Source: Nothopassalora personata | Taxonomy: Eukaryota > Ascomycota > Dothideomycetes > Mycosphaerellales > Mycosphaerellaceae | DNA length: 64,000 nt | Assembly (NCBI GenBank): GCA_033816765.1 | Contig: CM066293.1 | Span: 1,240,001-1,304,000, forward strand | Direction: 5' to 3' | Shown here: positions 1-10,698 of the stretch, piece after piece | How the letters are laid out: each line of letters opens with the position of its first letter | Numbering within the stretch: the stretch's first letter is position 1 | The notes under the pieces: model-generated | Database searches by the model: none | Seen by the model: only the letters and a program-made list of their open reading frames with translations | What the model was told of the DNA's origin: nothing | Position numbers and translations under genes: made by a program

Positions 1-2496
1 TCGAACGCATCTTCTAGCGGGTCATCGGAGACTGAAAGAGCTTTCTGTAGTTCGGACGACTCCATAGTCACCTCTCCAATCGGGCACATGCCACAGCGGA
101 AGCTGTCCGAGCTTGCCAGCACAGGTATCTTGAAGGTCTCTCGCGATACCGATGGGCGACAATCGTACTCCACAGAGGTCAGGCTAAAGTCAAAAGACAA
201 CAACTTCAGATGGCATCTGGTACGTGTTCTGTTGGCAGATCCACTAGCCGAGAGCGATGAAGGCGAGACTTGGTATGGAACATGTACAGACATCAACGAC
301 CACAAGACACTGGAGCGGGATTTGAAGGAAACCATGGACGAAAAGTCAAGATTTTTGAGCAACATGTCGCACGAAATCCGCACGCCACTCAACGGCATCA
401 CAGGTATGGTCAATTTCTTGATTGACAGCAGCCTGACCGTTGAGCAAATGGAGCATGTGAACATTATACGGCAGAGCACCGAAGGGTTGCGTGGCCTCAT
501 CAACGACATTCTCGACCTATCCAAGGCCGAAGCTGGCATGATTCAGCTGAATATGGACTGGCTCTACGTCCGCGCGCTGATTGAAGAGGTCAATGATTTA
601 ACTTCAGCTCTTGCTATTGACAAGGGCTTAGAGTTGAACTACATTGTTGAGGAAGAAGTGCCGCCACAAGTCAAGGGCGACCGTTTCAGAATCCGACAAA
701 TTTTACTCAACGTAGTCGGCAACGCCCTCAAATTCACCCAACAAGGAGAAGTACTCGTTCGATGTTGCCTACAGAAGGGCGAGTCGCATGATCTTGACAG
801 GAACGAACTATACATTCGCTTCGAGGTCATTGATACCGGTCGGGGGTTTACAGACCGGGAGGCCGAATACTTGTTCAAACGATTTAGTCAGATTGACGGC
901 AGTAGCACCAGACAACAAGGTGGCACGGGCCTTGGACTTGTGATATCGAAACAGCTTGCACAGCTACACGGGGGCGACATGGGCGCCAGAGGTGTACCAG
1001 ACAGAGGGTCGACGTTTACGTTCTTCATCAAGGTCGCCCTACCTTCACGAGACGACAGGCCGCCACCGCCTACGCCAGGTCCGCAAAGCCTACCGCTTCC
1101 AACCTCAGTCGCTTCCGCAGTATCACCTGCACTGACCCCCACGCCCGCACCATTGACGAAGGTGCATTCTCTGCCATCCTCTTCCGAAATTCATGCGAGA
1201 GCATCTCCTAGATTCCTTCAGGAAATATCGGGGTCTCCTTCGCCATACTCCCCAGACACTGGTAGGGACTCCCCGTCAGTCTCGTCCGCTAGCTCCGATC
1301 CCTCTGTACGGTCAGCCACTAGGACTGGCAGTGTAAGATCGGACACGTCGTCGGCGTCTTCTATTGTCCGAGACTCTTCCATGTCGAGCACATCCAGTCT
1401 GCCGATGAAGCTTTCGTTACCCGAAGGGCACAAGATGGAGACTAAGGACCACTCCCCAGCATCGATAGGCTCCGCAACGTCGGCAGCCTCGACAGAGACG
1501 GTGCGGCCAAGCTCTGCTTTGGTGCCACCCATGTTCTCGATACTGGTCATAGCGCCTTGGAAGTACAGTCGCGAAGCAACGATCAGACATATCGACATGA
1601 CCCTACCGAAAAATATCCCTCACCAGATCACAGCTCGAGAAAGCTTCGCCGACTGTCAGGAGATGCTCGGTGGAGGGGAGCCAGTGATCTTCACTCACAT
1701 CGTTGTTGTGCTACAGGACGTGGATCAGATCATCGCGCTGATGCATCAAGTGTTTCACTCACCGGCATCTTCCACTGCCGTAGTATTGATCACCGACCTG
1801 GCGCAGCGAAGAAAGATCATGGAACAGGCGCCAGACTACAATTACGATCAACTTGTCAACGATCGAAGACTGAGATTTGTCTTCAAACCTCTAAAGCCAT
1901 CTCGATTCGGCCTCATCTTTGATCCACAGAAGGAGCGCGAGATGAGCCTCGACCGGAACCAAGACAGCGCACAGCAAGTCGCTGTCAACCAGAAGCAAGT
2001 CTTCGAAGAGTTGGCGAAGAGACTCGGCAATCGGGAGAAACGCGTCCTGCTCGTCGAGGACAATCGCGTCAATCAAATGGTCATTCTCAAGTTCTTGGCA
2101 AAGGTATCAATCAAGGTCGACACCGTGATGGACGGCGTCCAATGCACAGACAAAGTGTTCGACAAGCCACACGGATACTACTCAATCATTCTTTGCGATC
2201 TCCATATGCCCAACAAGGACGGGTACCAGACCTGCAAAGAGATTCGAAAGTGGGAGAAAAAGAACGAATCCTTCCACCTCCCTATCATCGCACTATCTGC
2301 CAACGTCCTCGGCGACGTATATCAGAAATGCGCCGAAGCTGGATTCAACAGCTATCTCACCAAGCCGGTCGACTTCAAGGAGCTGAGCACAGTCCTGATG
2401 TCTTTCATGGATCCTCAAGATCCAACAAAGCCGCATAAGTTCATGAAGCTCAAGCGCAGCCATGCGCCAATCTCTATACCGTCGAGCGCACGATGA
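1..2496 (+). CDS. Hybrid histidine kinase, 3' part (PAS/PAC end, HisKA, HATPase_c, REC)
   Basis: Two-component phosphorelay sensor, truncated at its 5' end by the window. The frame is already open at base 1, so the ATG at 88 is internal. Domains in order: the end of a PAS/PAC module (WYGTCTDI); HisKA with the H-box SHEIRTPLNG, whose phospho-accepting His codon is at 370; HATPase_c with N-box (QILLNVVGNALKF), G1 (DTGRGF) and G2 (GGTGLGL); a Ser/Pro/Thr-rich linker at about 1050-1530; and a C-terminal receiver (VLLVEDN, Asp codon at 2197 in CDLHMP, Lys in LTKPVD). In fungi such kinases signal through an Hpt protein to Ssk1/Skn7-type regulators. The PAS-HK-REC order resembles Fos1/TcsA-type kinases, but the sensor region is missing, so I assign no subgroup. 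The kinase identity is certain; the ligand cannot be inferred. Confidence 0.95.
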   Translation, partial: SNASSSGSSETERAFCSSDDSIVTSPIGHMPQRKLSELASTGILKVSRDTDGRQSYSTEVRLKSKDNNFRWHLVRVLLADPLAESDEGETWYGTCTDINDHKTLERDLKETMDEKSRFLSNMSHEIRTPLNGITGMVNFLIDSSLTVEQMEHVNIIRQSTEGLRGLINDILDLSKAEAGMIQLNMDWLYVRALIEEVNDLTSALAIDKGLELNYIVEEEVPPQVKGDRFRIRQILLNVVGNALKFTQQGEVLVRCCLQKGESHDLDRNELYIRFEVIDTGRGFTDREAEYLFKRFSQIDGSSTRQQGGTGLGLVISKQLAQLHGGDMGARGVPDRGSTFTFFIKVALPSRDDRPPPPTPGPQSLPLPTSVASAVSPALTPTPAPLTKVHSLPSSSEIHARASPRFLQEISGSPSPYSPDTGRDSPSVSSASSDPSVRSATRTGSVRSDTSSASSIVRDSSMSSTSSLPMKLSLPEGHKMETKDHSPASIGSATSAASTETVRPSSALVPPMFSILVIAPWKYSREATIRHIDMTLPKNIPHQITARESFADCQEMLGGGEPVIFTHIVVVLQDVDQIIALMHQVFHSPASSTAVVLITDLAQRRKIMEQAPDYNYDQLVNDRRLRFVFKPLKPSRFGLIFDPQKEREMSLDRNQDSAQQVAVNQKQVFEELAKRLGNREKRVLLVEDNRVNQMVILKFLAKVSIKVDTVMDGVQCTDKVFDKPHGYYSIILCDLHMPNKDGYQTCKEIRKWEKKNESFHLPIIALSANVLGDVYQKCAEAGFNSYLTKPVDFKELSTVLMSFMDPQDPTKPHKFMKLKRSHAPISIPSSAR

Positions 2497-3324
2497 GAAC
2501 TCACCCCACATACAATCGTATATCGAGATGAGAACACGAGTAGGGATCATGTAACTACCAATCGGGATCTAGATGGAGGTGGTTGGTGTCGGTCCTAGGC
2601 GTTTTACCAGCAATATACATGGGGGAGGCACCCAATCGGCGCGATTTGGCGATCACAGCGAGGTCAGCGAAGGCGTCTGAAAGATATCATTTCTGCATGG
2701 CATCAACAGGAGACGGCTGCTTTTTCTTCTCTGCTTGTGTGTTTGCGTCGTCGTTGCATTTTGGCGGCGCAAGGCAGGGCTGCTTGCGAGCAGTCTGGGA
2801 GCTGGGAGCTGGTGTGGAAATGGGACGGCTGGTGTAGCACTTCCCTGTGTATTATAGACCTTATTCGAGTACGACTCCTAATATCTACACTATTCATCAT
2901 TACGCTCGTTCTATCTGTCGAGAACCCTTTGTACGATGAGCAGCTAGTAGCGTTCTCCGATTGTATCTGCATCATCACTGCCATCAACGTGGCGAAAGGC
3001 CGCCGACAACATGTTCGTTCTGATGCGGAAGGTCCAAGCGAAAGATGCTGCCGTAACCCGTTGGACAGGGGTCAAGGATCAATCCCCAGATTCTCCACCT
3101 TTCTGGACATCTCGTAGGTCTGTCTCCCACATGGTAGACCCACCATCCAGCTCGTGGTCCTGCTAGCTTCAATGTTCACTGTTGGCCTTATCTACACTAC
3201 TTAGTAACTCTACCTCCCTTCCCATTTGTCCTCCATCTTTCGCGCTTCCCTCACTTCTTGAATCTGTCGGGTCCTGGAGATCAGCGTATTCAACCTGCCC
3301 TGCAATCCAACCCTCCACCCAACA
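2497..3324. other. Intergenic region between histidine kinase and amine oxidase
   Basis: I see no gene in these 828 bases. They should hold the kinase 3'UTR and the amine oxidase promoter. The last 120 bases are pyrimidine-rich (runs of cctcc/ttccc), as is common in fungal leaders. Confidence 0.6.
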
Positions 3325-5473
3325 ATGGCCACAGAATCCGTCGCCACCTCATTGCCAATCCGGACGGCGCAGCGGCCCAGCACACATCCATTGGCTCCAA
3401 TCAGCAGCGAGGAAATCCAGAATGCAGTCTCCCTTGTCAGGGCACAATGGCCACAGGGACAGGATCTTCACTTCAAGGCTATCACTCTCGAGGAGCCACC
3501 CAAGGCACAGGTGGCTCCATACCTCGAGGCGGAATTCCGCGGCTACGTCCTGCCACAGATCGAGCGTAAGGTCTTCACCACATACTACTTGAGATCGACG
3601 AACAAGTTCCACGAAGCGGTCGTCAACCTGACTTCCCGGGCTGTTGAGTACAATGTCAGACTTGGCAAGAACGACCATGCCCCTTTCGATGGCGAGGAGA
3701 TTGTCGCCATGGAACAAATTGCTCTGGTAGACGAGGGTGTACAGGCAGAGCTGGCCAAGTTGAACTTGCCAGAGGGCTCGAAGGTCGTGATCGATCCATG
3801 GATCTACGGATCTGATGGCATCGAAGATGATCACAGGATGGCTCAGTGCTTCCTGTATCTTCGGGACCCTCTCAATTCCGATGAGCTGGACTCCAACCAC
3901 TACGCTCTGCCACTTAGTGTGTCTCCAGTTCTGAGCCTGGTGTCGCTGAAAGTGATTCGCATCGACCATCTGCCCACTGGAGCGGACAACACAATCTCTG
4001 GGCCGAAGCCATGGAACCCGAAGCCTGCGAACGAGTACGTCCCCGAGTACCAGAAGCTTCGGACAGACCTTAAGCCCCTGCAAGTTGTCCAGCCAGAGGG
4101 AGCAAGCTTTACTGTACAGGAACAGGGCACTTCCAGTGTCATTGAATGGCAGAAGTGGTCGTTCCGCATCGGTTTCAATCAACGTGAAGGCATGGTCCTC
4201 TACAATGTCCGTTACGATGGCCGCAACCTCTTCTACCGTCTCTCACTGTCCGACATGAACATCCCATACGCCGATCCTCGCCATCCCTTCCACAAGAAAT
4301 CCGCTTTTGATCTGGGAGATGCCGGAGCCGGCATCATGGCCAATGATCTCAAGCTGGGATGTGACTGCCTTGGCTCCATTCACTACCTCTCCGCTACTCT
4401 GGCGGACGAGAAGGGCAACCCACACGAAATGCCAAACGTTGTGTGCATCCACGAGCAAGATGGAGGAATTGGCTGGAAGCACACCAACTACCGCACAGGT
4501 CGTGCAGCAGTTGTTCGGAACAGGGAGCTGGTCATCCAAAGCATAATCACGGTAGCCAACTACGAGTACATCCTGGCATTTATGTTCAACCAAGCCGGCG
4601 AAGTGGCTTATGAAGTGCGCGCCACCGGCATCCTTTCAACCCAACCAATCGACGATGGTGTCGAGGTACCATGGGGAACAGTAGTCCACCCTGGCGTTCT
4701 GGCATCTCACCACCAGCACATCTTCTCCTTGCGTGTCGATCCAATGATCGACGGTTACCACAACCGCCTCATCTACGACGAAGCCCACGCGATGCCTCGC
4801 AGCGACTTCAACCCTCACGGCACTGGGTACTACACCAAAGAAACAATTGTCGAGCAGTCCGGCGGTTTCAACGTCGACTACGAAGCCATCAGAACTTTCA
4901 AGATCCAGAACGCGGACGTTCGAAACCCCATCAACGGAAAGCCTGTCGCGTACAAGATCCACGCCCCAGCCTTCCAGAAGATACTTAGCGATACCCAGAG
5001 TTTCAATCACAAGCGTGCAGAATTTGCGGATAAATCCATCTATGCTGTGAAGTATCGCGATGGAGAGCTGTATGCTGGTGGAAAGTACACGAACCAAAGC
5101 CGAGGTGGGAATGGAGTCCGTGCTTGGGCTGACCGTAAGGAGAACATTGTTGATGAGGATTTGGTCTTGTTTGTGCAGTTTGGTATCAACCACGTAAGTG
5201 TCTATCACCACATTAACTACCGGAAGATCATGCTGATAGCCAGACTAGATCCCGCGTGTCGAAGACTTCCCGGTCATGCCGTGTGAGACGATCAAGGTGT
5301 CGATGAAGCCGGTCAACTTCTTCGACAAGAACCCGGCACTGGATGTGCCGCCGAGCACGCAGCAGTTCAATCAGAGTGTTCTGCTTAGCGAGCAGTATCA
5401 CCAGGGTGCTGTGGAGGGCAAGGTCGATGCGAGGGGTGCTGTGTGCTGCCAGCCAGCGAGTAGCAAGCTGTAG
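3325..5473 (+). CDS. Copper amine oxidase, peroxisomal (PTS1), 2 exons
   Basis: Oxidises primary amines to aldehyde, ammonia and hydrogen peroxide using copper and topaquinone. Exons 3325-5193 and 5249-5473; the 55-nt intron starts GTAAGT and ends TAG. The product is 697 aa, usual for fungal members. Visible active-site features: catalytic-base Asp329 (SAFDLGDAG), the topaquinone precursor Tyr413 in ANYEY, copper ligands His463 and His465 (HQH), and the third ligand His623, which is the last codon of exon 1; exon 2 resumes with IPRVEDFPVMP. The protein ends ASSKL, a canonical C-terminal peroxisomal targeting signal, so it probably works in peroxisomes, where catalase can remove the peroxide. 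Such enzymes let fungi use amines as nitrogen sources. Substrate preference cannot be read from the sequence. Confidence 0.96.
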
Positions 5474-6743
5474 ATGATCACTTATGGATGAATGATGAAT
5501 TTTCTGGGAACTTTCACTCTGACCACGAGCCTTACTTGACTTGTCATCTGGTTAGCACTTTGCACGTCATGTTATGATCCAACCCGACACTACGTCTGTG
5601 CCATATCACAGGCATTCCTGGTCGTCCTGCTGTCCACGAGTCTCGCAATGGAAGCTAGCTGAGTAGTGATCTCTCGAAACCAAAACGAGGAGACAGAAGA
5701 TCATGATCTTCCTCCCCCATACTGCAAGAGCTGCATGCAGCCTTGAGACGAGGTGACGTCCAGACTTGGCTCCCTCGCGGGGGCTTAAGGTGGTTAGCCC
5801 CGACCCGGGCGGTGTATGCTGCATGCCGTTGGCACTGCTCTCCGACATCTTGCTGTCAAAAGTTTCAGGTCCATCCATTATGGATGGATAGCTCCATGTC
5901 TCGAGCTGGCATTGGCCGTGATGACAGCGGCTCGCGCCCCGACCGCTGCCTTGCTCGTGCGCATTTTTATAATATGCGAAAGGATTCACTACTGGCTTTG
6001 GATCGAGCGAGATGCGGATGCGAGGTTGGGCAAGGTGCGAATGCGGGTAACCTTGTTAGGAATTCAAATCATGGAGTGTACTGTAGCTCGATGGGGAGGT
6101 AGGTAGGGTTGCTGCCCTCCTCGGAATTGTTTTTTGGGTTAGTGCGCAGGATAAGTGCGACTCCGTATCTATACCTCCTGACTCATGAGGCTCTTGTGAG
6201 TCGCCATTTAGTATGGTTGGTTTGCTGTGGTCGTGTTGATTGTTCTCCTGTGCTATCGGCATCAGGACTGTGCTGCGACTGACATTGCGTGCTTCTATCG
6301 CTCAGCCTCAGCACTCTCTAAGAGATGTGCATTTGATGTTTCTTCATTAGCTCTGAACCTTCTCCCACACCATGTGAGCGGCCGAGGCAGCGTCCCGCTG
6401 CGAACTTGTGGGGATCTGGCGGTCTTGGCAGCTTCAGGCGGTGTGTTCCAAGGACGTGTCCATGGGATCACCGTCTCCGGGCAGTGCATCACGATGTGCC
6501 CTCGTTGGCTCGTAAGTCGGAGGCTAAATTTGCCTGAACTTGTGCTCGGCGTGGGATGATCGTGTCGGTACCTGTATCCTACTGCCGGTAATACATTGCA
6601 TCGTCATGGTGCTGCTCTTGCACCAAGCCTCTTGACCCGATTCCGAATAGCCATTGAGAAGTATCTGAATTCACAAATCGCCAGCACACCAGCAATCGGA
6701 TACTCTCCATATCAGAGGGTCAGCTGCAATAGGTCGCTATCCC

Positions 6744-6769
6744 GTGGTGGCGTGGTGGCGTGGTGGCGT
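6744..6769. repeat. Short GTGGTGGC tandem repeat
   Basis: Three consecutive copies of the 8-base unit GTGGTGGC plus a partial copy, in the gene-poor region. Probably a simple low-copy minisatellite; no coding role. Confidence 0.7.
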
Positions 6770-8245
6770 TCTGATTCCCCCAGACCTGCACAAATCAGCA
6801 ATCTCTTACAAAGACCGTCTCAGGATTGAAAATAGTTGCAACTGGGCAGGTGGTGTGTGAGACCCTGTGATCGCCAAGCGATGCGCTCTCAAGAGTCAGC
6901 TGACACCAGACCTGCTACGCCGCTGACGGTGTAAGGTGGGTGTCAAGGCATCGTTGGCTAACCAAAAACCCTGAAATAAAAATCGTGCTAAGAATTACCC
7001 GTGGCGATAGCTTCTTAGGTAAGATCTCGATCAACACTGGATGAACCTGCATTGATGAAAGGGTCGCATCCCGCGAAATAGGTCCCTATAGCGCTGCGTG
7101 CTCCGTGTGATAATCACGGAGGTAGCTATGCAGTACGCCAGAAAGAGTGATACTTGACTCGCCATAGAGTAGCTCCATGAGAACGCAGCAACGGATCTGA
7201 TAGTCTAAGCGGAATTAGTCTCCATATTCGCGGGTGATGTACGTGAGCATTCCCTCCGGCTGTGGAGCGAGGGGCCTTTCACAAACTCTCTTTTACGAAA
7301 GTCGACCTCGCGTGTCTTGTCATTGGCATACGACTGGCCTATCGACCTCTCCCCCACGCTTATGACAAAACTCCCATCATTTGACGAGATGTCGGTTGTG
7401 GTGTGCAGTCTCGAGCGCCAGGTTCTCATCACGCGCGATAGTCCTTATCGTGTCGCCTGGTCACATCTGACGCGTCGTGGTTGTTGCCACTGCTCGCCCT
7501 AGCGGCCTGGATCGCGCGCAAGGAATGCCACTTATGGGTTTGGTTATCATGGTCGTGGTGGAGGCGTGAGATAGATGGAGTCGCTGGCAGCTGAACGACA
7601 GCTCACGTTGCACACCTCTTCGTCTACGTCCAGGTGCGATCGGCCTCCCCCCGACCGTGCTGGCTGTTCAATGATCCGATCGCGCACATGACTCTCCGCA
7701 ATGCCAAAAGCGCATATGCACGACATCGTCTCTTGTCACACCCATCGACTTGCTGTCACTGGTCATCGCGTGTATTCCGCACTAGCTCCGAGCCACTAAA
7801 CCCTTTCTGGCGAAATAGGTCGGCCAAATAAAATCCATATCCCGGCAGGGCAGCAGCTGCCGAAGACTGCAGTGTGGCGTCTCTCACTTCGCGTGTGAGA
7901 GGTTTACCCTCCTCTCAAGATGCTCTGCCCATTCACCACCCGCGTTTGCATTCACCTCGTCGCCGGTGTTGAACCTTGAATTAGAGATCGCTCGCTGCTG
8001 CCAGTCCTGGCCCCGATGGAAGTGGCAAGAGGCCGTCTGGGATCCGTGGGTCATCCGTTGAACAGAAGATACCGGCCTTGTCTGCCGTGTCCGATACTGG
8101 CTGAACCGACGATTGTGCAGGTGTCCAGGAGAGGCTCTCAAACGTTCAGGGCAGGGGTGAGCTAGAACTGCTTCTGGCTCCTTGCCGAGCGATCACAAGA
8201 AACGGCGATAGCGACCTCTCACTCACTCACACCATGTGAGCGACG

Positions 8246-8260
8246 CCCCCCCCCCCCCCC
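8246..8260. repeat. C15 homopolymer
   Basis: Fifteen consecutive C bases. Length is prone to sequencing and assembly error. Confidence 0.8.
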
Positions 8261-8894
8261 ACGCCCAGCAGGATCGTCTTCGCGGACGAACCGCGGGCAT
8301 GTACACTGGCAGCAGCTGCACATTCCTCCGCGAACTCACAGAATCCTTGAGCCTCGATGACAAGCATTGACAAGAAGTAATGCTCTCGCCCGGTTAACCT
8401 CACTTTGGCCTGACTCAGATCCTTGTCCAGAAGAGCTCCATACCCTGCAAGTGTCACGCCGCTGAGAATCTCGCATGAGCTAGCGGCAGCGGCCGCCATC
8501 CTATTGAGATATCGGCTGCGATCCGCAGCGGTGCACCTCGTTCATGCGTCTACTGCACCACTTAGTCTTGTCTTTGCCGCGTCCTCCAGCTGCCATTAGG
8601 AGGTAGGACCGGTGTCCAGCTCACAACGCGCACCGCTCTGGCGTTCTGAGCTCTTCTGGTGTCGTCATATGCAAGGCGAGGCATGCATGCGAAACAATTG
8701 AAGAGTATAAACATTAGCTGCATATGTTCCAGTCGGCTTTGTAAGAAGTGATAGTTATTGAAGTAGTGGAGCGGCGCCCAGTGCCACAGAACCAGGTCAA
8801 GGGTGCATGCTACACATCACAAAGTCAAGGCGGTTTTCAGCATTCGAGATCGATATCAGCTGCTTCTCCCCATCCGGAGTCCAACCTTCGCGGC

Positions 8895-10698
8895 ATGAGG
8901 TCGATACACTCCCCTCCAGACTCGGCCACGTTCGGACGTACGCCTAGCATCGTATCCTGCTCGCCCTGTTCAACAACGTCGAGCTCCAACTCATCTCCAG
9001 AAGTAACGATCGACACAACCGGAGCTACCGTCATCACGCCTGACAGCGAAGACAGCAATGCAGACACTGGCACATCGCCAGACGACACGTCGCCGGGCAG
9101 TCTGTTGCCAAAGCTGGAAGATCTGGTGGTAGGATCTGCGTTGCACAAACTCGAACATGCCAAGCCATCTTGTGCCAACGACGAAGTTGCGCTACCGTCA
9201 GCTCCCCGCAAACGTGGTCGTCCAAGGAAGTATCCAATAGTAGAGCAGAAGAAGGCATCGCATTCTCGCTCCAAGACTGGCTGCGGAACGTGCCGCAGGC
9301 GCAAAAAGAAATGTGATGAGACACACCCTTCATGTCAAAACTGCGCAAAGAATAATGTGGTCTGTGATGGATATAAAGACAGGAAGCCATGGCAAAGTGG
9401 CAAGCAGAAAGCCCTGGTCAAGCGGGCAACTATACAAATGCCCTTACCACTGCTGATGGACGGTATCGAAGGACCAGTGGATCAGATGTTCTTCCAACAT
9501 TTCACTTGCCAAGTCGGGAAAGTGCTGTCATTGACAGATCATGGGAACCCCTTCATCGACATGATTGTTCCCATGGCAATGCGACATACTGGACTTATGC
9601 ACAGCCTGCTGTACCTCTCTGGAAGCTGTTTGATGGCAGGCGGCTCTAGTGGCAAATGGGAATGGGCAGAAAGGCAAATGCATCATAGCACTCGAGCGGT
9701 ACAACTACTGCGCAACGATGTTGAAGGTACGAAACACGATGGCCAAGGTCCGAACAACGCCGTCGTACCGATCGGAGACTCCTCGATAGCACAAACACTG
9801 GTACTGTGTCTGCAAACTGTATGCGCAGGAGATCTGAACGGCGAGTATCGGGTGAGTCTGCAGTGCCAATAGTGACTGGCATGTTTTAGCATACTGACCG
9901 ACACCTCAGCTGCATTTGAACGCTCTCAAACGAATGCTCGCAGCGCAAGAGAATGCTTCGCCGGACGAAAAGCTTCGTCACTTCATCCTTGAGTTCCTCC
10001 TCTATCACGACTACAGCAACGCGATAACCTGTCTCATCAACCCTCTCGACCATCGATCCGTTACTCTCATGGAGAACTTCAAGCTCCCTGGCTACATGAC
10101 GCAACCCGAAGCAGGAACACTACTTGGAGTCATGGATGGCCTTCTCGGCTTCATCTCACGAATCAGAGCTTTACGCGACAGGATCCGCGTCATGCGAGTA
10201 CAAGGCCGACTGTGGTGGGAAGATCAGCTTATCATATCCGAAGCTTGGGCTATCGATGGCGCACTTCGAGGTTGGAACTGGAAGTACTCACCCGACTCTC
10301 CTCGCTTCACGGCAGGCCTATTGTACCGGTTATGTACCTGGATATACCTCCAACGGACCGTCATGCCCTCGCAACCTTCGCCCATGCTAAAGACTGCTGT
10401 CGATGAAGGACTCAAGTTACTTCGACTTCTCCCGTGGGATAGTGACGATGGCGCCACGCAGAGTATTCTCCTCATGCCCTTGTTCCTGCTCGGCTGTGCA
10501 GCTTTCCAACCAAGCCAACGCCCGGAGATCGCCCAGGCCTTCGAACGGTTGCAGAGCTGGAGTAGTCTCGGCAATATAAAGTATGCTCGTCAGATCGTGG
10601 AGCAAATGTGGAATATGATGGACGAAGGCAGGGAAGAGGAGACGTGGGACTGGGAGACGGTCATGCAGAAGAGAGGATGGGACTTTCTGGTGACTTGA
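8895..10698 (+). CDS. AT-hook/Zn(II)2Cys6 transcription factor with fungal_TF_2-like C-terminus, 2 exons
   Basis: Fungus-specific DNA-binding regulator. Exons 8895-9851 and 9910-10698 (58-nt intron, GTGAGT to CAG) give 581 aa from the ATG at 8895. The N-terminal 100 residues are Ser/Thr/Pro-rich. An AT-hook core RGRP lies at 107-110, followed by a perfect binuclear zinc cluster with Cys130, 133, 140, 147, 150 and 157 (CX2CX6CX6CX2CX6C). The rest resembles the fungal-specific transcription factor domain of the Fungal_trans_2 (PF11951) class, e.g. around NPFIDMIVPMAMRHTGLMHSLLYLSG. The frame is open upstream of 8895, so a short 5' exon (possibly starting at 8724) is an alternative start. No biosynthetic cluster flanks it, so target genes are unknown. 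Confidence 0.88.

Larger units (their letters stand above)
5474..8894. other. Long gene-poor intergenic region
   Basis: About 3.4 kb without a convincing gene. Open frames here are short, of irregular composition and match no family I recognise. It contains a short GTGGTGGC tandem repeat (6744-6769) and a C15 homopolymer (8246-8260). No transposase, reverse transcriptase or long terminal repeat is visible. The 3' end must hold the promoter of the Zn2Cys6 gene. A non-coding RNA cannot be excluded. Confidence 0.6.

Noticed and set aside
2737..3117. 126-codon plus-strand frame between the kinase and the amine oxidase
   Set aside because: Starts in the probable 3' flank of the kinase, with no coherent composition or homologous motif.
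3349..4182. 277-codon minus-strand frame
   Set aside because: Antisense to the copper amine oxidase core, which has all its catalytic residues on the plus strand.
6227..6559. 110-codon plus-strand frame in the gene-poor region
   Set aside because: No recognisable domain; Cys/Leu-rich random-looking composition and no regular upstream signals.
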